Source: Arachidicoccus rhizosphaerae (GTDB lineage Bacteria > Bacteroidota > Bacteroidia > Chitinophagales > Chitinophagaceae). From it: 64,000 nucleotides of DNA. How positions within the stretch are numbered: position 1 is the first letter of the stretch; each line of letters opens with the position of its first letter. Shown in pieces: positions 35,405 through 44,780 of the stretch. Where the stretch lies: NCBI RefSeq assembly GCF_900107765.1, contig NZ_FNQY01000007.1, positions 157,776 to 221,775 on the forward strand, given 5' to 3'. The translations under genes were made by a program, and so were the position numbers. A model generated the notes under the pieces. The model was not told the DNA's origin and did not search any database. It worked only from the letters and a program-made list of their open reading frames with translations.

Positions 35405-35456
35405 CCTCCAAATTATCAATTGAACCCCCATTTGAAGTTAATGCAATTATAATTTG
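35405..35456 (+). promoter_or_regulatory. CCCC box E and promoter of SusC-4
   Basis: CCTC (35405-35408) and CCCC (35425-35428, extended to 35429) lie 20 bp apart as in box C, with TATCA (35414-35418) between them. TATAATTTG (35448-35456) resembles TAnnTTTG with one extra base; its TTTG is 23-24 bp from the last C. TTATCAATTGAACCCC is close to box B. Confidence 0.5.
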
Positions 35457-35531
35457 CGCAAGAGTTCGTTAAATAATTCGTAACGACCCTGACAGCGGAT
35501 TTCAATTCTTGAAAATTATAAACAATTAAAA

Positions 35532-38500
35532 ATGGAAAGGTTAATTCAGTTTTTGAAGCGTGGAATCAGCAAATTGCAACATTCAATGCAATTACTGGCA
35601 ATCACATTTCTCCTGCTGGGTATACAACAAATTGCGTGGGGGCAAAAAAAGGAGCAGTTTGGAGGAAAAGTGGTGGATACTAAAGGACAGGCTATAGCAA
35701 ATACAAGTATATCGGTAATGGGACAAAGTGGGGGAGTCATATCGGACAGCCTGGGCCAGTTTTCTATACAGGCGGCCAAAGGCGACACGTTGTTGTTTTC
35801 CCATATTGGTTATGGTGATTTGAAATTAGTAGCTGCAAGTCAGTCGCTTTTCGAGGTGACTCTTATGGAAAGCCAGACCAATACACTCAACGACGTTGTG
35901 GTTGTTGGTTATGGAACATCCACCAAAAAGAACTTAATTGGTTCTGTATCAGTGGTGGAAGGCAGTGACATTGTAAAAAGCCCGCAGCCAGATATCTCCA
36001 ACTCGCTTGCAGGCCGGTTTTCGGGTTTGATTGCTAGTAACCGAAGCGGAGAGCCGGGCTACGACGGCTCATCCATTAATATTAGAGGTCTGGCCACAAC
36101 AGGTAATAATGATGTCCTAGTAGTCATTGATGGAGTTCCCGGAGCCATTGGGGGCTTTTCAAGATTAAACCCTAACGACATCGCAAGTGTGACCGTTTTA
36201 AAGGACGCCTCTGCTGCTGTGTATGGTAGCAGGGCTGCAAATGGTGTTATTTTGGTCACTACTAAACAGGGTGTGAGCGGAAAACCTATGATTTCATATA
36301 GTTATAATCAGGGGTTTTCTTCCCCTACCAGGTTGCCCAAAATGGCAGATGCAGCTACTTATGCCGCTATACTTAATGAAATAGATTATTATAATAATCC
36401 AGATGGTGGTTTGAATCAACATTATACAGATGAAGAAATTCAGAAATTTAAAGATGGTTCAGATCCGATTAACTATCCAAATACGGATTGGCAAGAGGCG
36501 ACTTTGAAAAATTTTGCCTTGCAAAACCATCAGGCGCTTAGTGTACGGGGAGGAAGTGATAAAGTTAAATATTACCTTTCCTTGGGAACCGTCAACCAAA
36601 ATAGCCTGTATAAGGATGGGGCAACCAAATACAAACAATATAATTTCAGGTCAAACGTCGGAGCACAGGTGACCAAAGATCTTAAAGTGAACCTGTCGTT
36701 ATCCGGAAGACAGGAGGATCGTAATTATCCGATCGCATCGGCAGGTGATATTTTCAGATCCATTTACAGAGCATATCCCATTGTTATTGATCGTTATCCA
36801 AACGGGCTGCCATCTACAGGGATCGAAAACAATAATCCTGTTGTTATGGTAACGGATGCAAGCGGGTGGACAAGAAATCCAACCTCTACTTTCAACGGGA
36901 TTTTAAGTGCAACTTATGATATTCCTTTTATTAAAGGGATGTCTGTAGACGGATTTTATTCAGTGGATAAATCTTTCAATTTTACCAAAACCTTTAATCA
37001 GCCTTATGCTTTATATACTTATAATGCAGATGAGGATACTTACGATAAAACGATTGCCGGAGGATCTGCCGGAGCTGCGAGATTAGATGAAGGGCAGGTA
37101 AATACGAATCTGATTACGGAGAATATTAAACTGAATTACAAAAATAACTGGGGCGCTCATCATCTGGATGCTTTTGTGGGTTATGAACAAAGTGAAAATA
37201 GTTCAGAAACTTTTGGTGCATCCAGAATTAATTATCCTACTATTCTTACACCGGAACTATCGGAAGGAGGAGCGGCTTCTACAGATAAGGATAATTACGG
37301 AAGCAGTTATGACTTTACCAGAAAAAGTATCATAAGCCGTGTCGCTTATAACTATATGGAAAAGTATTTATTAGAAGGACAAATGAGAATTGACGGATCT
37401 TCTAATTTCCCTGAAGGGCATCAATATGGGTATTTCCCATCTGTGTCAGCTGGATGGAGGATTTCAGAAGAGCCATGGTTTAAAAATTCAGTAAGCTGGA
37501 TAAATGATTTAAAATTACGTGCCTCATATGGTTCCTTGGGTAATGATAATGTTGCTCAGTTCCAATATTATAATAATTATTCTTTTAATAATACCTATGT
37601 TATCGGAGACGGTACCGTTCATCCTGGCATTGATTTAACCAAACTAGCCAATGAAAGTATCACCTGGGAGGTCGCAAAGAAAATGGATATAGGGCTTAAT
37701 GCTATTATCGCAAATAATTTTAATCTGGAATTGATCTATTTCCAGCAGAAACGTTCTGACATCCTGGCCACCAGAAATGCTTCTATACCTTCGGTCTCTG
37801 GTATTGTGAACCCATATAGTGGTGATCCACTTGTGCCTGATGAGAATATCGGAAAAGTCAATAATGAAGGTTTTGAGGCAACTTTAGGATATACGCATAG
37901 CGGTGCCTTTCACTTTAATATTTCCGCTAATATGACTTATGCGAAGAGTAAGGTGGTATTTATTGACGAGGCGGCAGGGACCTTAGATTATCAGAGTCAA
38001 ACCGGACATCCGCTTAATTCCTATTTACTTTATAAATCCATCGGAATATATCGTACGCAGGAAGAGTTGGATAAATACCCTCATGTTTCCGGTGCCGGAC
38101 TCGGTGATTTAATTTATGAAGATTATAATGGTGACGGAGCCATTACTGCTGATGATGAAGTGAGAACAAAATATGGCAATATACCACAGATAGTCTACGG
38201 CTTGGTATTTAGTTCAGGATATAAACAATTTGACTTTTCTTTTGTTATCGCAGGGCAGGCTGAAGTGAGCCAATATGTCCTTCCGGAGTCCGGACAGGTA
38301 GGTAATTTTTATAGTAGTTGGGCTGATAATAGGTGGAGTCCTAATAATCCTAACGGGACCTATCCAAGGGTGGATACAAGAGCTTCTTCTGCAATAAGCG
38401 GAGGCTTATATAATAGCACTTTTTGGTTGAATGATGCCTCTTTTACACGTTTAAAGAATGTGGAATTCGGGTACACCTTTCCAGGAACCTTGTTGAAGAA

Positions 38501-38654
38501 AATCCGGATGTCTCAGGTCAGGGTATATGCAAGTGCTTCTAACTTATTTACAATGACCAAGGTTAAAGATTACGATCCGGAAGGAAGTAGTGGAAGCGGA
38601 CAGTTTTATCCACAGCAAAGAATTATAAACTTAGGTGTAAATGTCAATTTCTAA
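35532..38654 (+). CDS. SusC-like TonB-dependent outer-membrane glycan importer (SusC-4)
   Basis: Import pore of the galactan unit, paired with SusD-4 18 bp downstream. The 1040 residues have a signal segment (about 18-37, ending IAWGQ), a carboxypeptidase-D-like domain with GGKVVDTKGQAIANTSI, the DVVVVGYGTSTKKNLIGSV stretch, the plug with VLKDASAAVYGSRAANGV and the barrel ending IINLGVNVNF. A GH30 probable endo-galactanase and a GH2 enzyme follow, so galacto-oligosaccharides are the likely cargo. The leader from the box E promoter is short (about 70 nt). Confidence 0.95.
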   Translation: MERLIQFLKRGISKLQHSMQLLAITFLLLGIQQIAWGQKKEQFGGKVVDTKGQAIANTSISVMGQSGGVISDSLGQFSIQAAKGDTLLFSHIGYGDLKLVAASQSLFEVTLMESQTNTLNDVVVVGYGTSTKKNLIGSVSVVEGSDIVKSPQPDISNSLAGRFSGLIASNRSGEPGYDGSSINIRGLATTGNNDVLVVIDGVPGAIGGFSRLNPNDIASVTVLKDASAAVYGSRAANGVILVTTKQGVSGKPMISYSYNQGFSSPTRLPKMADAATYAAILNEIDYYNNPDGGLNQHYTDEEIQKFKDGSDPINYPNTDWQEATLKNFALQNHQALSVRGGSDKVKYYLSLGTVNQNSLYKDGATKYKQYNFRSNVGAQVTKDLKVNLSLSGRQEDRNYPIASAGDIFRSIYRAYPIVIDRYPNGLPSTGIENNNPVVMVTDASGWTRNPTSTFNGILSATYDIPFIKGMSVDGFYSVDKSFNFTKTFNQPYALYTYNADEDTYDKTIAGGSAGAARLDEGQVNTNLITENIKLNYKNNWGAHHLDAFVGYEQSENSSETFGASRINYPTILTPELSEGGAASTDKDNYGSSYDFTRKSIISRVAYNYMEKYLLEGQMRIDGSSNFPEGHQYGYFPSVSAGWRISEEPWFKNSVSWINDLKLRASYGSLGNDNVAQFQYYNNYSFNNTYVIGDGTVHPGIDLTKLANESITWEVAKKMDIGLNAIIANNFNLELIYFQQKRSDILATRNASIPSVSGIVNPYSGDPLVPDENIGKVNNEGFEATLGYTHSGAFHFNISANMTYAKSKVVFIDEAAGTLDYQSQTGHPLNSYLLYKSIGIYRTQEELDKYPHVSGAGLGDLIYEDYNGDGAITADDEVRTKYGNIPQIVYGLVFSSGYKQFDFSFVIAGQAEVSQYVLPESGQVGNFYSSWADNRWSPNNPNGTYPRVDTRASSAISGGLYNSTFWLNDASFTRLKNVEFGYTFPGTLLKKIRMSQVRVYASASNLFTMTKVKDYDPEGSSGSGQFYPQQRIINLGVNVNF

Positions 38655-38671
38655 TATAAAATTCATTTAAA

Positions 38672-40369
38672 ATGAAAGCAGTTAAAAATATAAATATAAA
38701 ATATTCATGGATATGGACGATGGCTTTAGCTATGGTAATAGGAGGGAGTGCCTGCAGTCATGATTATCTGGATATTACACCAACGGACAGGGTCTCTGAT
38801 GCGGCCATTCTGGGTGATTCTGTTTTATTTGAGGATTACGTGATTAACCGGTATATGGGGATCCAGCAGACAGATAAAGAGGCAGAAGGGACGCCTCCTG
38901 GTTTTGGAAGAGGATTTGAATATGCGCTCTGGTCCTCCCTTACAGATGAATCCATCTATACCAATGATGACAATACCTGGTTAATTCAAAGAGGACAAAT
39001 CGCCCCCGAAAATACAGGCATTGCCGGTACTTTTTGGGGTAGAAGTTATAGAGGAATACGGGATATTAATTATGCCTTAAACCATATTAATGAAGTTCCC
39101 ATGAGTGATGACCTTAAAAACAGACTGACAGGGGAGTTAAAGTTTCAGCGTGCATTTAGATATTTTGACCTGATTCGTAATTATGGTAAAATTGTTTTAG
39201 TGGGAGACAGGGTTTATAGTTTGGAAGATGATTTTTCTTCAACGGATTCATTATATGTAAGATCATCTATTAAGGATTGTATTGATTATGTTTCCAAAGA
39301 ATTAGACGATGCTGCCAGCCTTTTACCTATTGATAATAGTAATACCAATTGGGCCTTGGGGAGAGCTACCAAAGGAGCAGCACTAGCCTTAAAATCAAGG
39401 TTGTTGCTCTATGCTGCAAGTCCTTTATATAATGTGGGTACCTGGGCAGATGCAGCAAAGGCGGCAAAGGATGTGATGGATCTCAAACAGTACAGCCTTT
39501 ATCAAGGGGGCTATAGAAATCTGTTTTTAACTGCCACGAACAATCCGGAAATTATCTTTGAAAGATTATATACAACGGGTGCCGTACATGTTGCTTTGGA
39601 AATTGCAAATGGCCCTAATGGATATGATGGCTGGGGCGGCAATACACCCTTACAGAATTTAGTGGATGCATATGAAATGGCAAACGGTAAAGCCATAACA
39701 GATGCAAATTCAGGTTATGATCCAAATAATCCTTACTTAAATAGGGATCCTAGATTTTATGCAACCATTTTATATAATGGTGCGCCTTACAGGGGTGATA
39801 CAGTCTGGACATATACCCCTGGAGGAAAGGACAGTAAAGATGGTCCGTCCAATTGGAATACGTCCAAAACAGGATATTATCTGAAAAAATTTATGAATGA
39901 TAATCTCCCTATTGTGAATCCATGGGGGATAGCCGGAACCCAGCCCTGGATCTATTTTAGATATGCGGAAATATTATTAAACTATGCAGAGGCGGAAAAT
40001 GAGGCCGTTGGCGCCACCAGCGATGTATACAGTGCCATCAATTTGGTGAGAGAAAGGGCCGGAATGCCAGATCTGCCTGAGGGATTAGATCAAAATGGGA
40101 TGCGAAGTGCCGTGAGATACGAACGCCAAATTGAATTGGCTTTTGAAGAGCAACGTTATTATGACGTGAGAAGGTGGAAAATTGCGGATGAAGTTGAAAA
40201 CGAACCAGCATATGGTATTACAGTTACCAAGAGCAATGGTAAGTTTTCTTATACAAAGATGACGGCTTTGTCTGGAAAGGCTTTTTCGGATAAGCAGTAT
40301 TGGCTGCCAATTCCAAGAGAAGAAATTCTAGCCTCAGATAATAAGCTTGAGCAAAATGCGGGATATTAG
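38672..40369 (+). CDS. SusD-like surface glycan-binding lipoprotein (SusD-4)
   Basis: Surface partner of SusC-4. The signal ends GGSACS with Cys28 as the lipid anchor. The 565 residues show the SusD core: ELKFQRAFRYFDLIRNYGKIVLV, LALKSRLLLYAASPLYN, LLNYAEAENEA and IELAFEEQRYYDVRRWKI, ending in EILASDNKLEQNAGY. It starts 18 bp after SusC-4 and is followed 15 bp later by GH30, which shows one operon for transport and depolymerisation. Confidence 0.94.
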   Translation: MKAVKNINIKYSWIWTMALAMVIGGSACSHDYLDITPTDRVSDAAILGDSVLFEDYVINRYMGIQQTDKEAEGTPPGFGRGFEYALWSSLTDESIYTNDDNTWLIQRGQIAPENTGIAGTFWGRSYRGIRDINYALNHINEVPMSDDLKNRLTGELKFQRAFRYFDLIRNYGKIVLVGDRVYSLEDDFSSTDSLYVRSSIKDCIDYVSKELDDAASLLPIDNSNTNWALGRATKGAALALKSRLLLYAASPLYNVGTWADAAKAAKDVMDLKQYSLYQGGYRNLFLTATNNPEIIFERLYTTGAVHVALEIANGPNGYDGWGGNTPLQNLVDAYEMANGKAITDANSGYDPNNPYLNRDPRFYATILYNGAPYRGDTVWTYTPGGKDSKDGPSNWNTSKTGYYLKKFMNDNLPIVNPWGIAGTQPWIYFRYAEILLNYAEAENEAVGATSDVYSAINLVRERAGMPDLPEGLDQNGMRSAVRYERQIELAFEEQRYYDVRRWKIADEVENEPAYGITVTKSNGKFSYTKMTALSGKAFSDKQYWLPIPREEILASDNKLEQNAGY

Positions 40370-40383
40370 TAATTTTAATCCTG

Positions 40384-42030
40384 ATGAACCTTTTGATCAA
40401 ATTAAATAGCATTTTTAAGATGACCAGCTCCTGTGTTCCAAAATTTATCCTGAAAACTGTATGTCTGCATGGCATTGTATTATCACTTTGTGGTAATGCA
40501 TTTGCAAGGGATTATAAAAATGTGCATCATCCTCAGTATAAGGATACGGTAGATATTCAAATTGATCCAAAGCAAGAATATCAGGTGATGGATAATTTTG
40601 GGGCCAGCGATGCCTGGAGTGGCCAGTATGTTGGTTTGTGGGCTGATAGCATTAAAAATAAAATTGCTGATTTATTATTTAGTCTTAAAATGGATGGCCA
40701 AGGGAGTCCAATGGGTGTTGGATTATCTGCTTGGCGCTTTAATATCGGCGCTGGGAGTGCTGATCAAGGAGAAGGGAGCGGCATAAAGGACCCTTGGCGT
40801 AGGGCAGCTTCCTTTCTTTTACAGGATGGGCAGTATGATTTTTCCAAGGCTAAAGGGCAAATGTGGTTTCTGAAGGCGGCTACAATGAGAGGCGTTAAGG
40901 ATTTTATAGGGTTCTGCAACAGTGCTCCCTATCCGGTGACAATCAATGGCCTTACTTATAGTAATAGAGGGCGAACGAATTTGGCGCCGAATAATTATGG
41001 TCAGTTTGCTGATTATTTAGTGAAGATTATCAAAGGTGTTCAGCAAAAAACCGGTATTCTGTTTAATTATATCAGTCCGGTGAATGAACCGCAATGGGAT
41101 TGGAGTGATGGAGGCCAGGAAGGAAGTCCTTACAGAAATAAAGAGATTGCTTCCATTGCCCGGGTTCTTAATGAGCAATTAATTAAAAATAAGCTTTCGA
41201 CCAAGATTTCCATTGCCGAGGCCGGAGAAATTGACTATTTGTATGAAGGTGCAAATAAGCCAGAAAGAGGAACGCAGATTCAGCAATTTTTAATGCAGGA
41301 TACGGATCAGTCCTTACTGGGCCTATCAAATTTATCGCATAAGATATCTGCGCATAGCTATTTTACCACATCTCCCTTTACAAAAGCCATTTTAATGAGA
41401 GAAAAGCTAAGCCAGATGCTCGATTCTGCCAGGATGCGTTCAGGGGTTGCTGATATTGGCTATTGGATGAGTGAATATTGTATATTAGGCGATAATGCGG
41501 GGGAGATTGATGGTAATCATAGAGATTTAGGGATGACTTCGGGGCTTTATTTGGCTAAAGTTATCCATATGGATCTTTGTTATGCCAACGCAAGTGCCTG
41601 GCATTGGTGGTTGGCGATTTCTCCATATGATTATAAGGATGGTTTGATCTACGTAGATAAATCGGTCAGCACGGGGAAGTTTTATGATAGCAAGATGCTC
41701 TGGGCTTTTGGGAATTATAGCCGGTTCATTCGTCCGGGTTATATCCGCATTAAAGACTCTGTTTTGAATAATGGTTCGAAAGACACTGGTCTGCTTATCA
41801 GCTCATTTAAGGATGCAAAGAAAAATAAATTGGTTGTCGTCCTGGTGAATCCAAATCAGAAGGAGCAGGTAATTCGTTTTGGTGATTCTAATATGGCGTA
41901 TAATATTAAAGATCTGTATATTACTTCTGCCAAATATAATCTGCATCATATTTCAGTTGATGTCCACAAGAAAATCTATATCACCCTGCCTGCTGAATCA
42001 GTGGTGACGATGACAGGTAGACTGAATTAG
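40384..42030 (+). CDS. GH30 enzyme, probable endo-beta-1,6-galactanase
   Basis: Predicted to cut beta-1,6-galactan side chains of type II arabinogalactan. The start at 40384 gives a long signal region ending NAFARD; ATG at 40420 (Met13) is an alternative. The barrel begins with VMDNFGASDAWSGQYVG. The acid/base is Glu235 in YISPVNEPQWDW and the nucleophile Glu364 in GYWMSEYCI. A small beta domain packs at the C-terminus, giving 548 residues. The motifs match the GH30 branch that includes bacterial endo-1,6-galactanases (GH30_5-like), but other GH30 activities (beta-fucosidase, beta-xylosidase) are possible. The SusC/D-4 and GH2 neighbours support galactan. Confidence 0.82.
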   Translation: MNLLIKLNSIFKMTSSCVPKFILKTVCLHGIVLSLCGNAFARDYKNVHHPQYKDTVDIQIDPKQEYQVMDNFGASDAWSGQYVGLWADSIKNKIADLLFSLKMDGQGSPMGVGLSAWRFNIGAGSADQGEGSGIKDPWRRAASFLLQDGQYDFSKAKGQMWFLKAATMRGVKDFIGFCNSAPYPVTINGLTYSNRGRTNLAPNNYGQFADYLVKIIKGVQQKTGILFNYISPVNEPQWDWSDGGQEGSPYRNKEIASIARVLNEQLIKNKLSTKISIAEAGEIDYLYEGANKPERGTQIQQFLMQDTDQSLLGLSNLSHKISAHSYFTTSPFTKAILMREKLSQMLDSARMRSGVADIGYWMSEYCILGDNAGEIDGNHRDLGMTSGLYLAKVIHMDLCYANASAWHWWLAISPYDYKDGLIYVDKSVSTGKFYDSKMLWAFGNYSRFIRPGYIRIKDSVLNNGSKDTGLLISSFKDAKKNKLVVVLVNPNQKEQVIRFGDSNMAYNIKDLYITSAKYNLHHISVDVHKKIYITLPAESVVTMTGRLN

Positions 42031-42068
42031 GCTGTACAACTATTAGGTGGTCTTTAAAAATCTGAAAA

Positions 42069-44519
42069 ATGCAAAACTTTTACAAATGGAGAATGGTCAT
42101 TGGGCTGGTGTGCTTTTTTTTGATTATGAAAGCAACTCAGGCGCAATTGCCTTCCAGCGCAACATTATTTAATAAAGATTGGACATTTTATAAAGGGGAT
42201 ATTTTTAATATTGATTCTTTGGATGAGCTGCCGGACTCAGCATGGAAGTCTGTCAGCTTACCGCATGACTGGAGTATTCAGGCAGGCTTTAGTCCATCCT
42301 GGGCAAGTGCTACAGGCTATTTGCCGGGAGGAGTTGGCTGGTACAAAAAGCGTTTTATGTTGAATCATGGTGAGACCGGGTTATTGCAGTATATTTATTT
42401 TGGAGGGATATATAAAAATAGTAAGGTTTGGTTAAACGGACATGAACTGGGAGAAAGACCAAATGGATTTAGTTCCTTTTTTTATAATATGACCCCATAC
42501 TTACGCGCGAATGGTCAAAATGAACTTCTGGTATTCGTTGACCATTCTAAATATGCAGATTCCAGATGGTATACAGGTTCCGGTATGAATAGGAATGTTT
42601 ATCTGTTAAGCCTGCCTCAGGTTCATATTCCTATTTGGGGTGTCGCTGCTTCGACTCAAATGGATAATAAGATGAAGGCGCAGGTGCGTCTTCAGATTAC
42701 TGTTCAAAACCAGACAAAACAATTAAATACAGTAGTAATTGAAAATAAACTCGTGGATGGGAATGGAGCGGCAGTCGCTTTCTCAAAACAGATGGTAGCT
42801 TTAGCTTCAGGCGAAAATATTATTGTGGATACGAGCCTTTTAGTTTCAAAGCCGGCATTATGGTCTGTTGATCATCCTTATTTATATACACTGGAAACAA
42901 CATTAAAGTCAAAGGGCAAGCTGACAGAGGTATTTAAAACACCACTTGGAATTAGACACCTGAGATTTACTGCAGACAGTGGCTTATTCTTAAATGGGGA
43001 AAATATCAAATTAAAAGGTGTGTGTATCCATGATGACGCAGGGTGTTTTGGAACCGCTGTGCCAATGGGTGTATGGCAGGAACGACTTGCCTTGTTAAAG
43101 GCTGCCGGCTGTAATGCCATTCGGATGTCTCATAATCCCCATGCAAAGGCTTTATATGATTTATGTGATCGTATGGGATTTCTGGTCATTGATGAGGCTT
43201 TTGATGAATGGGAATTAGGTAAGCATAAATGGATTACCGGTTGGAATAATGGCGTTCCCGGAACAGACGGTTACCATGAGGATTTTAAACAATGGTGGCA
43301 AAAGGATTTAGGCGATATGATCAGAAGAGATCAGAATCACCCATCTGTTATTATGTGGAGTATAGGCAATGAGATAGATTATCCGAATGATCCGTATTCT
43401 GACAAAATTCTAAATGAAGGGCATTATCCACAGATTTACGGATCGGGATTTATGGGTGATCACCCGGATGCTGCCAGGTTAGGCCGCATTTCCCATGAGC
43501 TTGCTTTATTTACGCGGTCCATGGATTCAACCAGGCCGGTTACAGCTGCACTGGCTGCGGTCATGATGTCAGATAAGGCCGGTTACACGGGTAACCTGGA
43601 TATTGCAGGCTATAATTATCAGGAATATCGTTATGAAAAAGATCATAAGGAATTCCCCAATCGGATTATCTATGGGAGTGAAAACGGACATGGTTATGAT
43701 GGGTGGCAGGCTGTCGCTAATCATTCCTATATTATGGGGCAGTTTCTTTGGACTGGTATAGATTACTTAGGTGAAGCCAATAAATGGCCCGGCCATGGAA
43801 ACGAGGCAGGTTTAATAGATCTGGCTGATTTCAAAAAGCCAGAATACTATTTCAGAGCGTCCTTATGGTCGGCTAATCCTATGATTTATATTGGGACATC
43901 TAAACCGTACAGGCATTTGAATTTACGAAAAGGAAGGCACGGGATGGCACAGAAAAACTGGAATTATCAAAAGGGAGATTCCGTGAATGTCTATTGCTAT
44001 ACAAATTGCAGTAAAGCCACCTTATTGCTAAATGATACTTCCCTGGGTACCAAATGCCAGAACGATTCAACACATGTTATCATGTGGAGGATCGCTTATC
44101 AGCCAGGTAAATTACTTGTAAAAGGGGTGCAAAATGGCAAGACGGTCACAGATGAAATCCATACCTACGACAGAGAAGATCATATTCAGGCAAGCTGCCA
44201 CGAATTAGCCGGATTGCCTGAAGAGAAAAAAATCTATGCGATAGATATGCAGGTTGTAGATAAATCAGGGTATGATGTCCCGACTGATTCCATCAGGATG
44301 ATGGTGAAGGTTAGGGGAGGAGGCCAGCTGCTGGGTCTTGAAAATGGTAATATTGCGGATAGTGAAACTTATGGCGGTAATAGCAGGCGTGTTTTTAACG
44401 GAAGGTTGCGTGCTTATGTGGAGCAAGATGCACCGACAAGGGTGATTCAGATAGTGATCAGCAGCGCCGAAAACCAGAAAGTCAGCCTGAAACCCACTAA
44501 GTTTGAGATTAAGCCTTAA
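42069..44519 (+). CDS. GH2 beta-galactosidase-like enzyme (GH2-1)
   Basis: An exo-acting retaining enzyme that probably trims beta-galactose (or beta-glucuronic acid) ends of galactan oligosaccharides. The signal peptide ends ATQAQ, with no lipobox, so a periplasmic location is likely. Order: sugar-binding jelly roll (about 30-190), immunoglobulin-like domain (about 190-295), barrel (about 300-600) with acid/base Glu435 in MWSIGNEIDYP and nucleophile Glu538 in IIYGSENGHGYDGW, then DUF4982-like and C-terminal beta domains to residue 816. It lies 38 bp after GH30 and is AT-rich like the rest of the PUL, in contrast to the second GH2 gene. Confidence 0.88.
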   Translation: MQNFYKWRMVIGLVCFFLIMKATQAQLPSSATLFNKDWTFYKGDIFNIDSLDELPDSAWKSVSLPHDWSIQAGFSPSWASATGYLPGGVGWYKKRFMLNHGETGLLQYIYFGGIYKNSKVWLNGHELGERPNGFSSFFYNMTPYLRANGQNELLVFVDHSKYADSRWYTGSGMNRNVYLLSLPQVHIPIWGVAASTQMDNKMKAQVRLQITVQNQTKQLNTVVIENKLVDGNGAAVAFSKQMVALASGENIIVDTSLLVSKPALWSVDHPYLYTLETTLKSKGKLTEVFKTPLGIRHLRFTADSGLFLNGENIKLKGVCIHDDAGCFGTAVPMGVWQERLALLKAAGCNAIRMSHNPHAKALYDLCDRMGFLVIDEAFDEWELGKHKWITGWNNGVPGTDGYHEDFKQWWQKDLGDMIRRDQNHPSVIMWSIGNEIDYPNDPYSDKILNEGHYPQIYGSGFMGDHPDAARLGRISHELALFTRSMDSTRPVTAALAAVMMSDKAGYTGNLDIAGYNYQEYRYEKDHKEFPNRIIYGSENGHGYDGWQAVANHSYIMGQFLWTGIDYLGEANKWPGHGNEAGLIDLADFKKPEYYFRASLWSANPMIYIGTSKPYRHLNLRKGRHGMAQKNWNYQKGDSVNVYCYTNCSKATLLLNDTSLGTKCQNDSTHVIMWRIAYQPGKLLVKGVQNGKTVTDEIHTYDREDHIQASCHELAGLPEEKKIYAIDMQVVDKSGYDVPTDSIRMMVKVRGGGQLLGLENGNIADSETYGGNSRRVFNGRLRAYVEQDAPTRVIQIVISSAENQKVSLKPTKFEIKP

Positions 44520-44673
44520 GGGATGTCTGTTTAAAGAAAATGAAACCTAACCTTTTAGACGGGGGGATAAAATACAAAACATTGATAAAGGGGTTAATTG
44601 TCTGTTGGGAACCGACATTTTAGCGAAAGAAGTATTGTCGGATAGCAGTGAATATATTTTAACGATTAGGTTA

Positions 44674-44700
44674 TTATATATTCAATTGTTGTATATTTGG
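44674..44700 (+). promoter_or_regulatory. Possible operator upstream of GntR regulator
   Basis: TATATTCAATTGTTGTATA shares the TCAATTGT core with the two palindromes before GH27 and has TATA on both sides. It is an imperfect palindrome and may be a self-regulation site. The evidence is weak. Confidence 0.2.
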
Positions 44701-44702
44701 TT

Positions 44703-44724
44703 AAGCCATACAATGGCTTTTTTT
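44703..44724 (+). terminator. Terminator between GH2-1 and GntR gene
   Basis: AAGCCAT (44703-44709) and ATGGCTT (44713-44719) form a stem with a 3-nt loop, followed by Ts. It lies 184 bp after GH2-1 and 57 bp before the GntR ATG, so it either ends the galactan unit or attenuates the regulator transcript. Confidence 0.6.
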
Positions 44725-44780
44725 ATGCGGACGGAATTTATCATGAATGTTAATGGATCTCATTTTTCAATTAATCAAAA

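Larger units (their letters stand above)
35159..35531. other. Intergenic region before SusC-4
   Basis: 373 bp without a gene. It contains the terminator of GH35 (35212-35260), CCCC box E (35405-35429) and a -7-like element (35448-35456), about 75 bp before SusC-4. Confidence 0.6.

Noticed and set aside
44561..44612. Possible sixth CCCC box on the minus strand after GH2-1
   Set aside because: Two C-rich blocks and TATCAATG are present on the minus strand, but the spacing (about 48 bp) does not fit the other boxes and no gene lies downstream in that orientation.
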